Made by a program: the position numbers and the translations under genes. 43,914 bases of DNA from assembly GCA_944390945.1 (NCBI GenBank), contig CALXRV010000036.1, positions 1 to 43,914 on the forward strand, in the 5' to 3' direction. The stretch comes from an uncultured Clostridia bacterium (GTDB lineage Bacteria > Bacillota > Dehalobacteriia > UBA4068). Under the pieces are notes generated by a model. It worked only from the letters and a program-made list of their open reading frames with translations, searched no databases and was not told the DNA's origin. This document shows positions 8,236-16,548 of this stretch, in pieces (the stretch's first letter is position 1; each line of letters begins with the position of its first letter).

Positions 8236-8994
8236 TTATATGCCTGATAAGGATAAAAGTTCCAGCTCCCCGGCGGCAGACATTGCCTCGCCGCAAAGAA
8301 TCAACGCAGCGCATACGCCTGGTACTGCCATGGCGTATTGACAAGCTGCGCCGACATCCGCCGCGCAATGAACCAAATTGCCGGATGCGGTAGCCACAGC
8401 ATCTGCCAAAGCAGGGTCAGCTGCCACAACCATCGCCGCATCCGCCACACCGTAAGAAAACGAGCTGCCCAAAGTGCCGGATGAAGTGCAGATGCCGCAG
8501 GGAAGCAGCGCCTGCTTAATCCGTACCCCCAGCCTGCCACTGAACGGGCTGCTGCGACCGGCATAAACCGCGACGATACGGTCCTCCTCCCCATCCAGAT
8601 AAATATCGCCGCCGTTTTCTATAATAACATCCCTGCTGTATTTTGCCAATACCTCGCCGGCGAGCGCAGCAAACATACCGGCGACCGCAGCCATCGGTCC
8701 TACGCCGGCCACAGCAGCGACTGCCGCCATGTGCTGCGCTGTTGGCGGTGCTGATGATCCTGGCAGATAGGGCTGATGCGTAGCTGCAAAAGCCGGGTCT
8801 GCAGCCAGATAGCGCAACAGCAGACTGCGCTGCTCCACCAGCCTGTCGCGCAGCTCCTTTTCCAGCGCCGCATCCCACAACCCAGGCGGCAGATGGATGG
8901 CGAGATCTGTCTCCCCAACCACCAGCCGCTGCAGCGTCAACGCCGAGCGCACATGGCAGCGATAATCGCGCGGCTCCTGCTTCCGCACGGTCAA
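8236..8994 (-). CDS. UPF0280 / COG2122 family protein (ApbE-like), homocysteine-cluster member
   Basis: A 252-residue protein of the UPF0280 family, distantly related in fold to ApbE flavin transferases. Conserved elements are [21 protein letters not shown] (ENGGD at 126-130) and [23 protein letters not shown] (from 169). In methanogens COG2122 proteins have been linked to sulfide-dependent homocysteine formation together with the two protein families encoded just upstream here. The likely start is a TTG at 8994 that overlaps the preceding TGA stop by three bases. A GTG at 8988 is an alternative, and the ribosome binding site is weak in either case. Tight overlap with the ferredoxin gene supports a shared role. 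The exact reaction is not known. Confidence 0.85.
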   Translation of the reverse strand: MTVRKQEPRDYRCHVRSALTLQRLVVGETDLAIHLPPGLWDAALEKELRDRLVEQRSLLLRYLAADPAFAATHQPYLPGSSAPPTAQHMAAVAAVAGVGPMAAVAGMFAALAGEVLAKYSRDVIIENGGDIYLDGEEDRIVAVYAGRSSPFSGRLGVRIKQALLPCGICTSSGTLGSSFSYGVADAAMVVAADPALADAVATASGNLVHCAADVGAACQYAMAVPGVCAALILCGEAMSAAGELELLSLSGI

Positions 8995-9410
8995 AAATCA
9001 AGCTTTACCGCATCGACCGGGCATGCCTCGATACACATATGGCATACGACGCATTTTGTACCGTCGAAGCGGATTGTCATTTCGGGCCGTTGTACGGATA
9101 ATGCACCAGACGGGCAAACCGCCGTGCAGGCGCCGCATTGCGTGCAGCGAAGTTCATCCCAGCTCACTTTATCCGCCAGCTGCTCTACAACCATATTCAG
9201 CCCCTGCAGATAAACGATCGCCTTGCGGAAGTCCTCTTCCGCTCCGGTCAGGGAAAGCAGCGTATAGCCTTCCTTGTTTGGACTGATCGAAGCGCGGATG
9301 ATGTTGGGGATCAGATGATAATCGCGCACCAGATGATAGATGATCGGCGCATCAACCAGCTCTGGCGAATAACGCAGTGAAACGCTTTTCGTGATCGTAT
9401 CAGCCATCAT
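8991..9410 (-). CDS. NIL-domain 2[4Fe-4S] ferredoxin, homocysteine-cluster member
   Basis: A 139-residue protein. Residues 5-75 form a NIL-type ligand-binding domain, and residues 85-139 a bacterial ferredoxin domain with two cluster motifs, CTQCGACTAVCP (Cys 89, 92, 95, 99) and CVVCHMCIEACP (Cys 120, 123, 126, 130). This architecture is the known partner of COG1900 (DUF39) proteins in homocysteine biosynthesis from aspartate semialdehyde and sulfide in methanogens, where it probably supplies electrons. The ATG at 9410 overlaps the preceding TGA stop (ATGA) and has a G-rich Shine-Dalgarno. An in-frame GTG at 9416 is less likely. Confidence 0.9.
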   Translation of the reverse strand: MMADTITKSVSLRYSPELVDAPIIYHLVRDYHLIPNIIRASISPNKEGYTLLSLTGAEEDFRKAIVYLQGLNMVVEQLADKVSWDELRCTQCGACTAVCPSGALSVQRPEMTIRFDGTKCVVCHMCIEACPVDAVKLDF

Positions 9411-10594
9411 GCGCACCCCCCGCTGAACTTTTCATCCGTCGGCAACAGTCGGCTGGGTTGTCCCAGCGTAAAACGGCCAGCCGCGATCCATCCCTTTAAT
9501 GTTTCCGCAATCTCCACCGCTTTGCTGTAACTGGAAAGCGGCGCGGTACGGATACGCCGTCCCTCAAATTCGATTTCCCCGCTTTTCAGCTCTGCCATCG
9601 TCACATAGCCAAGCGTGCAAGGCTCGCCGGTTGGATACCCATCCGGTCCATAATCACAAAGCGGCGCAGAGATTTCCACATCCGTCACCGTCGTATAATA
9701 CAGCGCCTCCTCATCGAGGATAGGGATCGGAATACCAATGCCGATCATCAAGCTAACCCCATAACCAGTCAGACTGACGCCGCGCACAAAACGCGCGTCC
9801 ATCTGCTTCAGATCGCCGATCACCGCCAGCGTACCAGCCCCACCAAGCGGGATGCCACGCGCATTGCGCGGATCATCCGGTGCATGCTGCGTCCCCGGCC
9901 AGGCAACAAAGCCTTCGCCACCACCAAGGAAAATATGCGTGCCAATACCGATCGTGCGATAATATGGATCGTTCAGCAAGGGGGAAAGCTGTCCGGCGCT
10001 GGAATAATGCACATTTCCCATATGTGGCTTCAAAACGCCCATATAGGTATAGACCGTGCGGTCAGAACAATTTGTTGCTACATTGTAATTCTGGTAACAA
10101 TTCCTGGGGGAAAAGAGGAATGCCTGCCGAATATCAGCCAGGGTCAGCGTCTGCTCATAGCTGCGGCGCGGATAACAATCCGTACCATAGGCATCCGCGC
10201 GCAGATGCACCGGCCGCCCGGCGACCAGCGCTTCGATCACATGCCCGCCGCCATGGCGAAAATGCCCTGGGTAATGCGCATTACCAGGATCCCCGGCCGG
10301 CAGCTCTGTCGCACCCAGATAGCAATCCACCGCCGCTACTCCGCCATAAGCCGGCACATCATCCAGCCAAATATGCTGCATCTTCATCTTTGGTTTCGTA
10401 TGCCAGAAATTAAGGAATGCGCCGGAGCTGCACATGATGCCAAAGGTGCCGGTCGTCACGACGTCAATTTTTTCCGCCGCTTTTTTAACCCCGATATCGC
10501 GCGCGATATCGATCACCTCGTTCGCCGTGACCACAACCGCTTCACCACGGCGAATCTTTGCATTGATCTCCTCATATGTTTTACCCGCCATCAT
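9407..10594 (-). CDS. Homocysteine biosynthesis protein (DUF39 / COG1900)
   Basis: A 395-residue protein matching the DUF39/COG1900 family from VVTANEVIDIARDIGVKKAA through TTGTFGIMCSSGAFLNF to GGGEGFVAWPGTQH and the C-terminal SYSKAVEIAETLKGWI. In Methanosarcina this family, with a NIL-ferredoxin, makes homocysteine from aspartate semialdehyde and sulfide. Conserved cysteines proposed there as persulfide carriers may correspond to Cys55 (IMCSSG) and Cys140 (GTDCYPRR), by rough alignment only. The start is one of two adjacent ATGs at 10594 or 10591, preceded by GGGGGA. It overlaps the ferredoxin gene by four bases. No CBS domain is present after the DUF39 core, unlike in some archaeal members. 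Confidence 0.92.
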   Translation of the reverse strand: MMAGKTYEEINAKIRRGEAVVVTANEVIDIARDIGVKKAAEKIDVVTTGTFGIMCSSGAFLNFWHTKPKMKMQHIWLDDVPAYGGVAAVDCYLGATELPAGDPGNAHYPGHFRHGGGHVIEALVAGRPVHLRADAYGTDCYPRRSYEQTLTLADIRQAFLFSPRNCYQNYNVATNCSDRTVYTYMGVLKPHMGNVHYSSAGQLSPLLNDPYYRTIGIGTHIFLGGGEGFVAWPGTQHAPDDPRNARGIPLGGAGTLAVIGDLKQMDARFVRGVSLTGYGVSLMIGIGIPIPILDEEALYYTTVTDVEISAPLCDYGPDGYPTGEPCTLGYVTMAELKSGEIEFEGRRIRTAPLSSYSKAVEIAETLKGWIAAGRFTLGQPSRLLPTDEKFSGGCA

Positions 10595-10658
10595 TCCCCC
10601 GCCTTCCTGGTTATGGCAGATCCGGCACCGCCGGCCTGCCCGGGATTCACCCCGTAAA

Positions 10659-13478
10659 TCAATATTGTATGCTTACGCTGCTCGACCAGTCGCTGGTCGT
10701 ATTATCCTCCACATTTAAGGCATAGACGCGATAAGTATACGTCACGCCGCTCTTTACGTTGGTATCCGTATACTCCGTACCAAACACCTGCACACGTTCG
10801 GCAGCGCCGGATGTGCTGTCCGCACGATCCACGATATAGGAAATATCCTCATGCAAACTGCCGTTCCAGCTGAGATAAATCCCATCCTCAAGACGGGATG
10901 CACTCAGGCCAGAAGGCGTGCTCGGCACATCGCTGCCCAACAGCTCGTTCCAGAAATCTTCAAATTCATCGAACGGATTACCATTGCCGGAAGTCACGCG
11001 GTCTCCGATCACCTGATGATCTTCCAGGTCGCAATATGCGCTGGGGATGCTGCCGCGCGAATAATAACGCTCAACAACATATTCATCCGGGCAACCGCCC
11101 TCGCTGCCCCCCGCTGGGATATTCGCCAGCACCGGCACGCCGTTGTGGCGCGGATCCGTGCAGACATAGACGGAGACAAGCCCGCTCTGATAAGTCGTAT
11201 GCACGCTGCAAGTGAGGGAAGGCATGTACAGATTATAATCCTTCACCTGCTCACTCGGTTTTTTCCCTTCTTCGTAAGTAAGAAAGACGCCCGTCGTTTT
11301 ATTAGGGCAATACGCAGCGGCAAGCAATCCGGTGTCCGCGCAGATCTCCACCATCTGCCACTGCGTTCCATCGCCGGAATAGCTGTATCCGCTGCGAATC
11401 AGATCACCGCCCCGGTATTCTTCCGGCGTCAGCTCGGTCGGGGCGCTGCCGGTTTTTTCATCCACGCTGGCGCTTGACACACCATCCGGTCGAGTAAAAC
11501 CGGTGTTTTCATAATACTGCAATACCTGCGACATAATCGTCTGGAAAAGACGTGCCGGATACGAGCCGCCATAGAGGTTCAGATACTGGATATTGCCATC
11601 CGCATCTTTGGAATTATCATAGCCCATCCAGACAGATCCAGCCAATGCCGAGGTATAACCGCAGAACCAGATATCCTTATTGCCGGAAACACCGCGAAAA
11701 TCCGGATCCTCGCTCGGTACTTCATTCGTCCCTGTTTTGCCTGCGACCTGCCAACCGGAAATATAGGCCGCAGTACCCGTACCGCCAGTGACCACGCCGG
11801 TCAGAATATCCGTCATGATATAAGCGGTGGCCGGACTGAACACCTCGGTCAACGCAGGCTGTGCGGTATAGATCACATCGCCCGCAGAATTGGTGATATG
11901 GGTGATCGCATAGGGTGGCGTATAAATACCAGAATTGGCAAAGGTGGCAAATGCCCCGGCCATCTGTAACGCCGTGACGCCTTCTTCAATTCCGCCCAGT
12001 GCCATTGCCAGATTCTGGGAATCGCTCTCCGTCAGGTTGAGCCCCATCTTCACCCCATAGGACCAGCCGGTCTCCGTTCCAATCAGCTGCAGCATCTTCA
12101 CGGCGCAGACATTGCGCGAACGGACTACCGCCTCGCGCAGTGAAATACGACCGAGGAATTGGTGGTCATCATTGTTCGGTGACCATCCGCCATTGCTGAA
12201 CGGCGCATCATTGATTACTGTACCTGCGCCATAGCCCAGCTCGATCGCAGGTCCATAGACCACCAGAGGCTTGATCGTGGAACCGGGCGAACGGATCAGA
12301 TCCGAGGCACGGTTCAGCCCGCGGCGCGCCGTATATTCACGCCCACCAACCAGACCTTTAATCTGGCCTGTTGCCGGTTCGACAATCGCCATCGCACTTT
12401 CTACGATATCACCAGTCGAACTCTCCGGGAAGTTCTCCGCATCCGCATACTCGGCTTCCATGATCTTTTGCACATTCGTATCGAGCGTCGTATAGATATG
12501 CAGGCCGGCGGTATAGATATAATCCGAATCTTCCTCCAGCGTGATCCCCTGCTCGTACAGCACGCGCTGCGCTTCTTCGATCACATAATCGACAAACCAT
12601 GGGTAATCATATTCCGCCCCGCTGCTGCCGTCGCCGGTATACACTTCGATCGGCGTGGACTTTGCTTCTTCTGCAATCACGCCATAGGTATCTTCTTTGT
12701 AGATGATCATGCTGTTAAGCACGGTATTGCGGATCGGTAACACGCGGTCCTGATATTCATAGGGAGAATAATATGCCGGTGCACGCAGGATGGCCACCAG
12801 CAGGGCGGCCTCCTGGATGTTGATATCCGATACGTCCTTGTTAAAATAATATTCAGAGGCAGCCTGCATGCCGTAGACCTGGCCGCCCATATAAATCTCA
12901 TTGAGATAATAATATAGGATTTCGTCCTTGTCATAATTCTTTTCAAACTGAATCGCAAGCAACATTTCCTGCAGCTTTGCTTCCAAAGCCGCCAGTTTTC
13001 CTTCCCCGACAGTAACGAAATGGCTCGTCAACTGCATGGTAATTGTGGAGGCGCCTTCGGTAAACGTGACCGTACCGGCACGCAGGGAATCCACCACGTC
13101 CACGACCAACGCACGGATCACCGCACGAAAATCAACGCCATCGTGCTCGTAAAAACGTATATCTTCCGAGGCAATAACTGCATCAATCAAATGTTGCGGC
13201 ATTTCCGTAAGCGGCACAGTAACACGGTTTTCGCCACCGTGCAGCTCAGCAATCTGAACTCCGGTCTCGTCATAAACGAAGCCGGTTTGCGCATTCTTCA
13301 AATCTTCGATCGTAATCTCCGGCAGATCATTGGCAACAGACATCACATAGCCAGCGCCAAGCAAGCAGCAGAGCAGGAACAACATCAGCAAAATCATCAA
13401 TATCGTCAGCAAGATGCGGTGCTTGCTTTTCGGTCTGCGCTTCCGCGGAATCGGCCGGACCGGTTTTTTTGTCGTCAT
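10659..13478 (-). CDS. Class A penicillin-binding protein (PBP1a-like) with C-terminal fibronectin III domain
   Basis: Bifunctional peptidoglycan glycosyltransferase and transpeptidase anchored in the membrane, 939 residues. A basic N-terminus precedes one membrane helix (about 21-46). The GT51 domain has ASEDIRFYEHDGVD, with Glu105 the likely catalytic residue. The transpeptidase domain has S400-T-I-K, S454-R-N and K581-T-G. A region with several cysteines (about 730-830) is followed by a fibronectin type III domain (about 850-939, ending DWSSSVSIQY). The start at 13478 has AGGAGG upstream, and an upstream in-frame ATG at 13538 is rejected. It has its own promoter at 13566-13594. No clear terminator separates it from the DUF39 gene 64 bases downstream, so read-through into the homocysteine cluster is possible. 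Confidence 0.96.
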   Translation of the reverse strand: MTTKKPVRPIPRKRRPKSKHRILLTILMILLMLFLLCCLLGAGYVMSVANDLPEITIEDLKNAQTGFVYDETGVQIAELHGGENRVTVPLTEMPQHLIDAVIASEDIRFYEHDGVDFRAVIRALVVDVVDSLRAGTVTFTEGASTITMQLTSHFVTVGEGKLAALEAKLQEMLLAIQFEKNYDKDEILYYYLNEIYMGGQVYGMQAASEYYFNKDVSDINIQEAALLVAILRAPAYYSPYEYQDRVLPIRNTVLNSMIIYKEDTYGVIAEEAKSTPIEVYTGDGSSGAEYDYPWFVDYVIEEAQRVLYEQGITLEEDSDYIYTAGLHIYTTLDTNVQKIMEAEYADAENFPESSTGDIVESAMAIVEPATGQIKGLVGGREYTARRGLNRASDLIRSPGSTIKPLVVYGPAIELGYGAGTVINDAPFSNGGWSPNNDDHQFLGRISLREAVVRSRNVCAVKMLQLIGTETGWSYGVKMGLNLTESDSQNLAMALGGIEEGVTALQMAGAFATFANSGIYTPPYAITHITNSAGDVIYTAQPALTEVFSPATAYIMTDILTGVVTGGTGTAAYISGWQVAGKTGTNEVPSEDPDFRGVSGNKDIWFCGYTSALAGSVWMGYDNSKDADGNIQYLNLYGGSYPARLFQTIMSQVLQYYENTGFTRPDGVSSASVDEKTGSAPTELTPEEYRGGDLIRSGYSYSGDGTQWQMVEICADTGLLAAAYCPNKTTGVFLTYEEGKKPSEQVKDYNLYMPSLTCSVHTTYQSGLVSVYVCTDPRHNGVPVLANIPAGGSEGGCPDEYVVERYYSRGSIPSAYCDLEDHQVIGDRVTSGNGNPFDEFEDFWNELLGSDVPSTPSGLSASRLEDGIYLSWNGSLHEDISYIVDRADSTSGAAERVQVFGTEYTDTNVKSGVTYTYRVYALNVEDNTTSDWSSSVSIQY

Positions 13479-13565
13479 GGCAGCCTCCTGTTTCAACCAG
13501 TATATTCTTACAACGCAGCGCGATGCACAAAATATCAACGATTATACCATAATACCATAAACTGT

Positions 13566-13594
13566 ATTATACCACAGAAGCGCCACCTTAGCAA
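13566..13594 (-). promoter_or_regulatory. Promoter of the class A PBP gene
   Basis: On the minus strand TTGCTA (13589-13594) and a perfect TATAAT (13566-13571) are separated by 17 bases. A second TATAAT-like box lies just downstream without a good -35. Confidence 0.65.
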
Positions 13595-13636
13595 AGAAGA
13601 AATGCTGAAAAAATCATGAATTTTCCTTTAAGCGCA

Positions 13637-13668
13637 GGAAAAAAAATGGACGGCGCAGCGCGCCGTCC
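13637..13668 (-). terminator. Intrinsic terminator after yunB
   Basis: The 9-bp perfect stem GGACGGCGC / GCGCCGTCC with a 3-base loop is followed on the minus strand by an A and eight T residues. It ends the yunB transcript ahead of the PBP promoter. Confidence 0.9.
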
Positions 13669-13699
13669 GTTCTGTTCCCGTCTGTGCTTGCAGAGCTGA

Positions 13700-14362
13700 T
13701 TATTCCGTATGCAACTCAAAATATGCTTCCGGCGTATAACCGACAATGATCCCCTCGCAAAGCAGAACAGTCGTTGACACCTCTGACGAAGCGGCAGTAA
13801 ATGGCGCAATCAGCCGCAGCTCGCTGCTGACCGTCAAATAAATACGGTGCCGAACCTGGTTGATGCCGGCAGCAGTGAAATCATCGGCAATTTCTACGCT
13901 GGGCGCACCGATCATCCGGAAACGAACATGCAGGTCCGGCCCCAGCGCGGAAAACAGGCTGCTGCCGGTAATACTGCCCAGAGGCAGGCTCAGCCGCTGC
14001 TCCCCGATCTCAGACAAAGCGCTCTCGATCGCAGTCACCGTCGCGCTGATCAGTTCGTTGAGCAGCATCGTATCCGGTGCGATCAGCGTAATTCGCCCCT
14101 CGCCGTCGCGCTCGATATGCATCAGCTGCTGATAATCACATGCCGGCTGATAGACGGTAACCGTTTCATTAACCGCCTCGGTCATCGCCCGCAGCGCCAC
14201 GCTATGCGCCCGTTGTGCCGCCGCGGCCTCGATCAGCGGTGAAAGCTGAATCTCAACCAGCAGAAAAATCAGCGCCAGCGGCAGCAGAAAAAACCATAAC
14301 CGCCGCCAGCGCCGCCGGCAATAGCCGCGCCGCCTGCCCCATCCGCCATTCAAACGCCGCAT
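13700..14362 (-). CDS. yunB: Sporulation protein YunB
   Basis: A 220-residue protein of the YunB family, which is made in the mother cell during sporulation of Bacillus and relatives. A very basic N-terminus (MRRLNGGWGRRRGYCRRRWRRL) precedes one membrane helix at about 23-42. The conserved family body follows, with AVNETVTVYQ, LPLGSITGSSLFSALGP and the C-terminal VSTTVLLCEGIIVGYTPEAYF. The start at 14362 has GGAGG upstream. The region before it holds CATATACTG (minus strand, 14391-14399), which vaguely resembles a sigma-E -10 element, but no good -35 is visible. Its presence is the main evidence that the organism forms endospores. The molecular function of YunB is not established. Confidence 0.9.
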   Translation of the reverse strand: MRRLNGGWGRRRGYCRRRWRRLWFFLLPLALIFLLVEIQLSPLIEAAAAQRAHSVALRAMTEAVNETVTVYQPACDYQQLMHIERDGEGRITLIAPDTMLLNELISATVTAIESALSEIGEQRLSLPLGSITGSSLFSALGPDLHVRFRMIGAPSVEIADDFTAAGINQVRHRIYLTVSSELRLIAPFTAASSEVSTTVLLCEGIIVGYTPEAYFELHTE

Positions 14363-14498
14363 GTTGCCGCCTCCTTCCCTGCTGTGCCCACAGTATATGC
14401 CGTCGGACAGTCTGCCGTGCACGCGCAGGCAGGAAATGGCCATTCAGTGGCGAAATATGGCAACTGATCTTAGTATTTGTGGAAAAGGAGCGAGCAAT

Positions 14499-15074
14499 AT
14501 GGCAAAATTAACGTATGCGCGCGCGCAGGAGATCCTGCACCAGAATTGTGACGATCCGCATCTGCTCGCACATGCGCTTGCGGTCAGTGCAGCCATGGGG
14601 GCAATGGCGGAGCATTTTGCTGCGGACAGCGAACATTGGCGCGCGATCGGCTATCTGCATGATGTAGACTATCAGCATTATCCGGAAGAACATCTGCAGC
14701 ATGCCGGCAGCATCCTTGCTGCCGCTGGTGTGGAAGAGGCGGATATCCGCGCCATCCTCTCACATGGATACGGACTATGCTCGGATGTCGAACCGCAAAC
14801 CGATATGGAAAAAAGCCTCTTTACCGTGGATGAGCTGACCGGCATCGTTATGGCTGCAGCCCTGATGCGCCCGACTGGCATCAGCGATATGGAAGTAAAA
14901 AGCGCAGCAAAAAAATTCAAGGATAAGAGCTTTGCCGCGAAATGTGACCGCGCGGTGATCCGCCGCGGCTGCGAGATGCTCGGCATGGAGCTGAACGAGG
15001 TGATCGCTCTGGTCATCGAAGGGATGCGGCGTGAAATGGACGGCCTTGGCATCGGCCCAAAGGCATCAGCGTAA
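14499..15074 (+). CDS. HD-domain protein, putative metal-dependent phosphohydrolase
   Basis: A 191-residue protein. The HD signature is visible as H25, then H54-D55 in GYLHDVDYQHYPEEHLQHAG, followed by ILSHGYG around 88-94. Such stand-alone HD proteins are usually metal-dependent phosphohydrolases, but the substrate cannot be told from sequence. The ATG at 14499 follows AAAAGGAG with good spacing. It is divergent from yunB and ends at a strong hairpin. I see only a poor promoter candidate (TAGTAT about 30 bases upstream), so its regulation is unclear. Confidence 0.85.
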   Translation: MAKLTYARAQEILHQNCDDPHLLAHALAVSAAMGAMAEHFAADSEHWRAIGYLHDVDYQHYPEEHLQHAGSILAAAGVEEADIRAILSHGYGLCSDVEPQTDMEKSLFTVDELTGIVMAAALMRPTGISDMEVKSAAKKFKDKSFAAKCDRAVIRRGCEMLGMELNEVIALVIEGMRREMDGLGIGPKASA

Positions 15075-15100
15075 GCTGCATTCCCTATTTCCAGTATTGA

Positions 15101-15139
15101 AAACGGCATGGCCATCGCCATGCCGTTTCTGTCTGTTTT
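15101..15139 (+). terminator. Terminator between the convergent HD-domain and lpdA genes
   Basis: A perfect 12-bp inverted repeat (AAACGGCATGGC, loop CATC) is followed by CTGTCTGTTTT on the plus strand. It is symmetrical enough to act on the minus-strand lpdA transcript as well. Confidence 0.75.
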
Positions 15140-15174
15140 GCTGCTGCAACAATGGCAGCAAGGCAGTTTTGCCA

Positions 15175-16548
15175 CTATGCGCTGTGTATCGCCTTGCCCA
15201 GAGCGGCATGAAAAGCTTCAGGAATGATCTCGGAAACCGTCGGATGCGGAAAAACCGTTTCCGCCGCCTGCTCTGCCGTCATGCCGGCCTCGATCAGCGC
15301 TGCGATACCACCGATCATATCCGTCGCATGAATGCTGCGCAAATGCGCACCAACGATCACATGATCCGCCGCACGAATAATCAGCTTGATCATGCCCTCG
15401 TTCACCCCTTCCACCGTCGCCTTACCATTGGCAGCAAGCGGGAAACGCCCAACCAGCAGGTCACCGTAATGCTGCCGCGCCTCCTCCTCCGTCATTCCAC
15501 AGGCTGCGATCTCCGGCTGAATATAGATGCAGCTGGGAATAGCCGCATAAGACATCTCACGCGGCTCGCCGCAGATATCCGCCACAGCGACCAAACCTTC
15601 CATCGAGGCAGTATGCGCCAGCATCGACTTACCGTTGACATCGCCGATCGCATGGATATGCGGAATATTTGTGCGCAACCGGCTGTCGGTGACGATCGCG
15701 CCCCTCTCGGTAGCAACACCGGTATGCTCCAGGCCATAACCATCTAAGCAGGGTTTACGCCCTGTTGCCACCAATGTCAGCGGCGCATCCACGCGCTGTG
15801 TCTCGCCATCCTGGATAAAGACGACGCCCGCCGCATCGATCTCCGTCACCCGCGCGCCTGTATGCAGACGAATGCCGGCTTTTTGCAAAGCTGCCGCAGC
15901 CTGCTCCGCGATCTCTGCATCCACCATCGAAAGGATGCGCGGCAGGAACTCGATGATCTCCACCTCACTACCCAGCTGACGCAGCAGATAAGCAAATTCC
16001 ACACCGATCACGCCGCCACCGACAATCGCGATGCGTGGCGGCAGCTCGCTCAGCGCCAATGCGCCATCGCTGTCGATCACTTGTGCATCCGCCGCAATCG
16101 GCACAGGCAAGCTGGCCGGCGCCGATCCGGTAGCGATGATGATCTCCGCTGCGCTGACCGGGGCGCCGTTCACCATCAGCGTATGCGCATCCTGGAATAC
16201 CCCTTCTCCTGCCAATACACTGACACCGTTATTCTTCAACAGCAGCTTTACGCCGCCGGTCAGCTTCTTGACCACACGTTTTTTCCGCTGTTGCAATTTC
16301 GCCATATCCACCTGCAGTGCATCCCGCGCCACGCCGAGCACGGCAAAATCTGCCGCCTGCTGCACGGTATGATAAACTTCTGCTGTTTTAAGCAATGTCT
16401 TGGTCGGGATGCAGCCCCGGTTTAGGCAAACGCCGCCCAGTTCCTCTTTCTCGACCAGGCAGGTGCGAAGCCCACGCTGTGCGGCACGAATTGCGGCGAC
16501 ATAACCACCCGGGCCGCCGCCCAATACCAAAACATCATAATCAAACAT
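15175..16548 (-). CDS. lpdA: Dihydrolipoyl dehydrogenase (E3)
   Basis: FAD-dependent disulfide oxidoreductase that reoxidises dihydrolipoamide in 2-oxoacid dehydrogenase, acetoin or glycine-cleavage complexes, 457 residues. The N-terminal FAD-binding site is LGGGPGGYVAAIRAAQ. The redox-active disulfide is Cys41-Cys46 in GGVCLNRGCIPTK, the NAD site is VGGGVIGVEFA, and the C-terminal catalytic pair is HPTVSE. The start at 16548 has GGAGG with good spacing, and an upstream extension to 16668 overlaps nth and is rejected. It overlaps the end of nth by 8 bases. No E1, E2 or lipoyl-protein gene is nearby, so its partner complex cannot be read from context. Confidence 0.95.
   Translation of the reverse strand: MFDYDVLVLGGGPGGYVAAIRAAQRGLRTCLVEKEELGGVCLNRGCIPTKTLLKTAEVYHTVQQAADFAVLGVARDALQVDMAKLQQRKKRVVKKLTGGVKLLLKNNGVSVLAGEGVFQDAHTLMVNGAPVSAAEIIIATGSAPASLPVPIAADAQVIDSDGALALSELPPRIAIVGGGVIGVEFAYLLRQLGSEVEIIEFLPRILSMVDAEIAEQAAAALQKAGIRLHTGARVTEIDAAGVVFIQDGETQRVDAPLTLVATGRKPCLDGYGLEHTGVATERGAIVTDSRLRTNIPHIHAIGDVNGKSMLAHTASMEGLVAVADICGEPREMSYAAIPSCIYIQPEIAACGMTEEEARQHYGDLLVGRFPLAANGKATVEGVNEGMIKLIIRAADHVIVGAHLRSIHATDMIGGIAALIEAGMTAEQAAETVFPHPTVSEIIPEAFHAALGKAIHSA

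Noticed and set aside
10595-10658. Terminator between the PBP and DUF39 genes
   Set aside because: A short CCGGC/GCCGG hairpin exists, but there is no T run on the minus strand.
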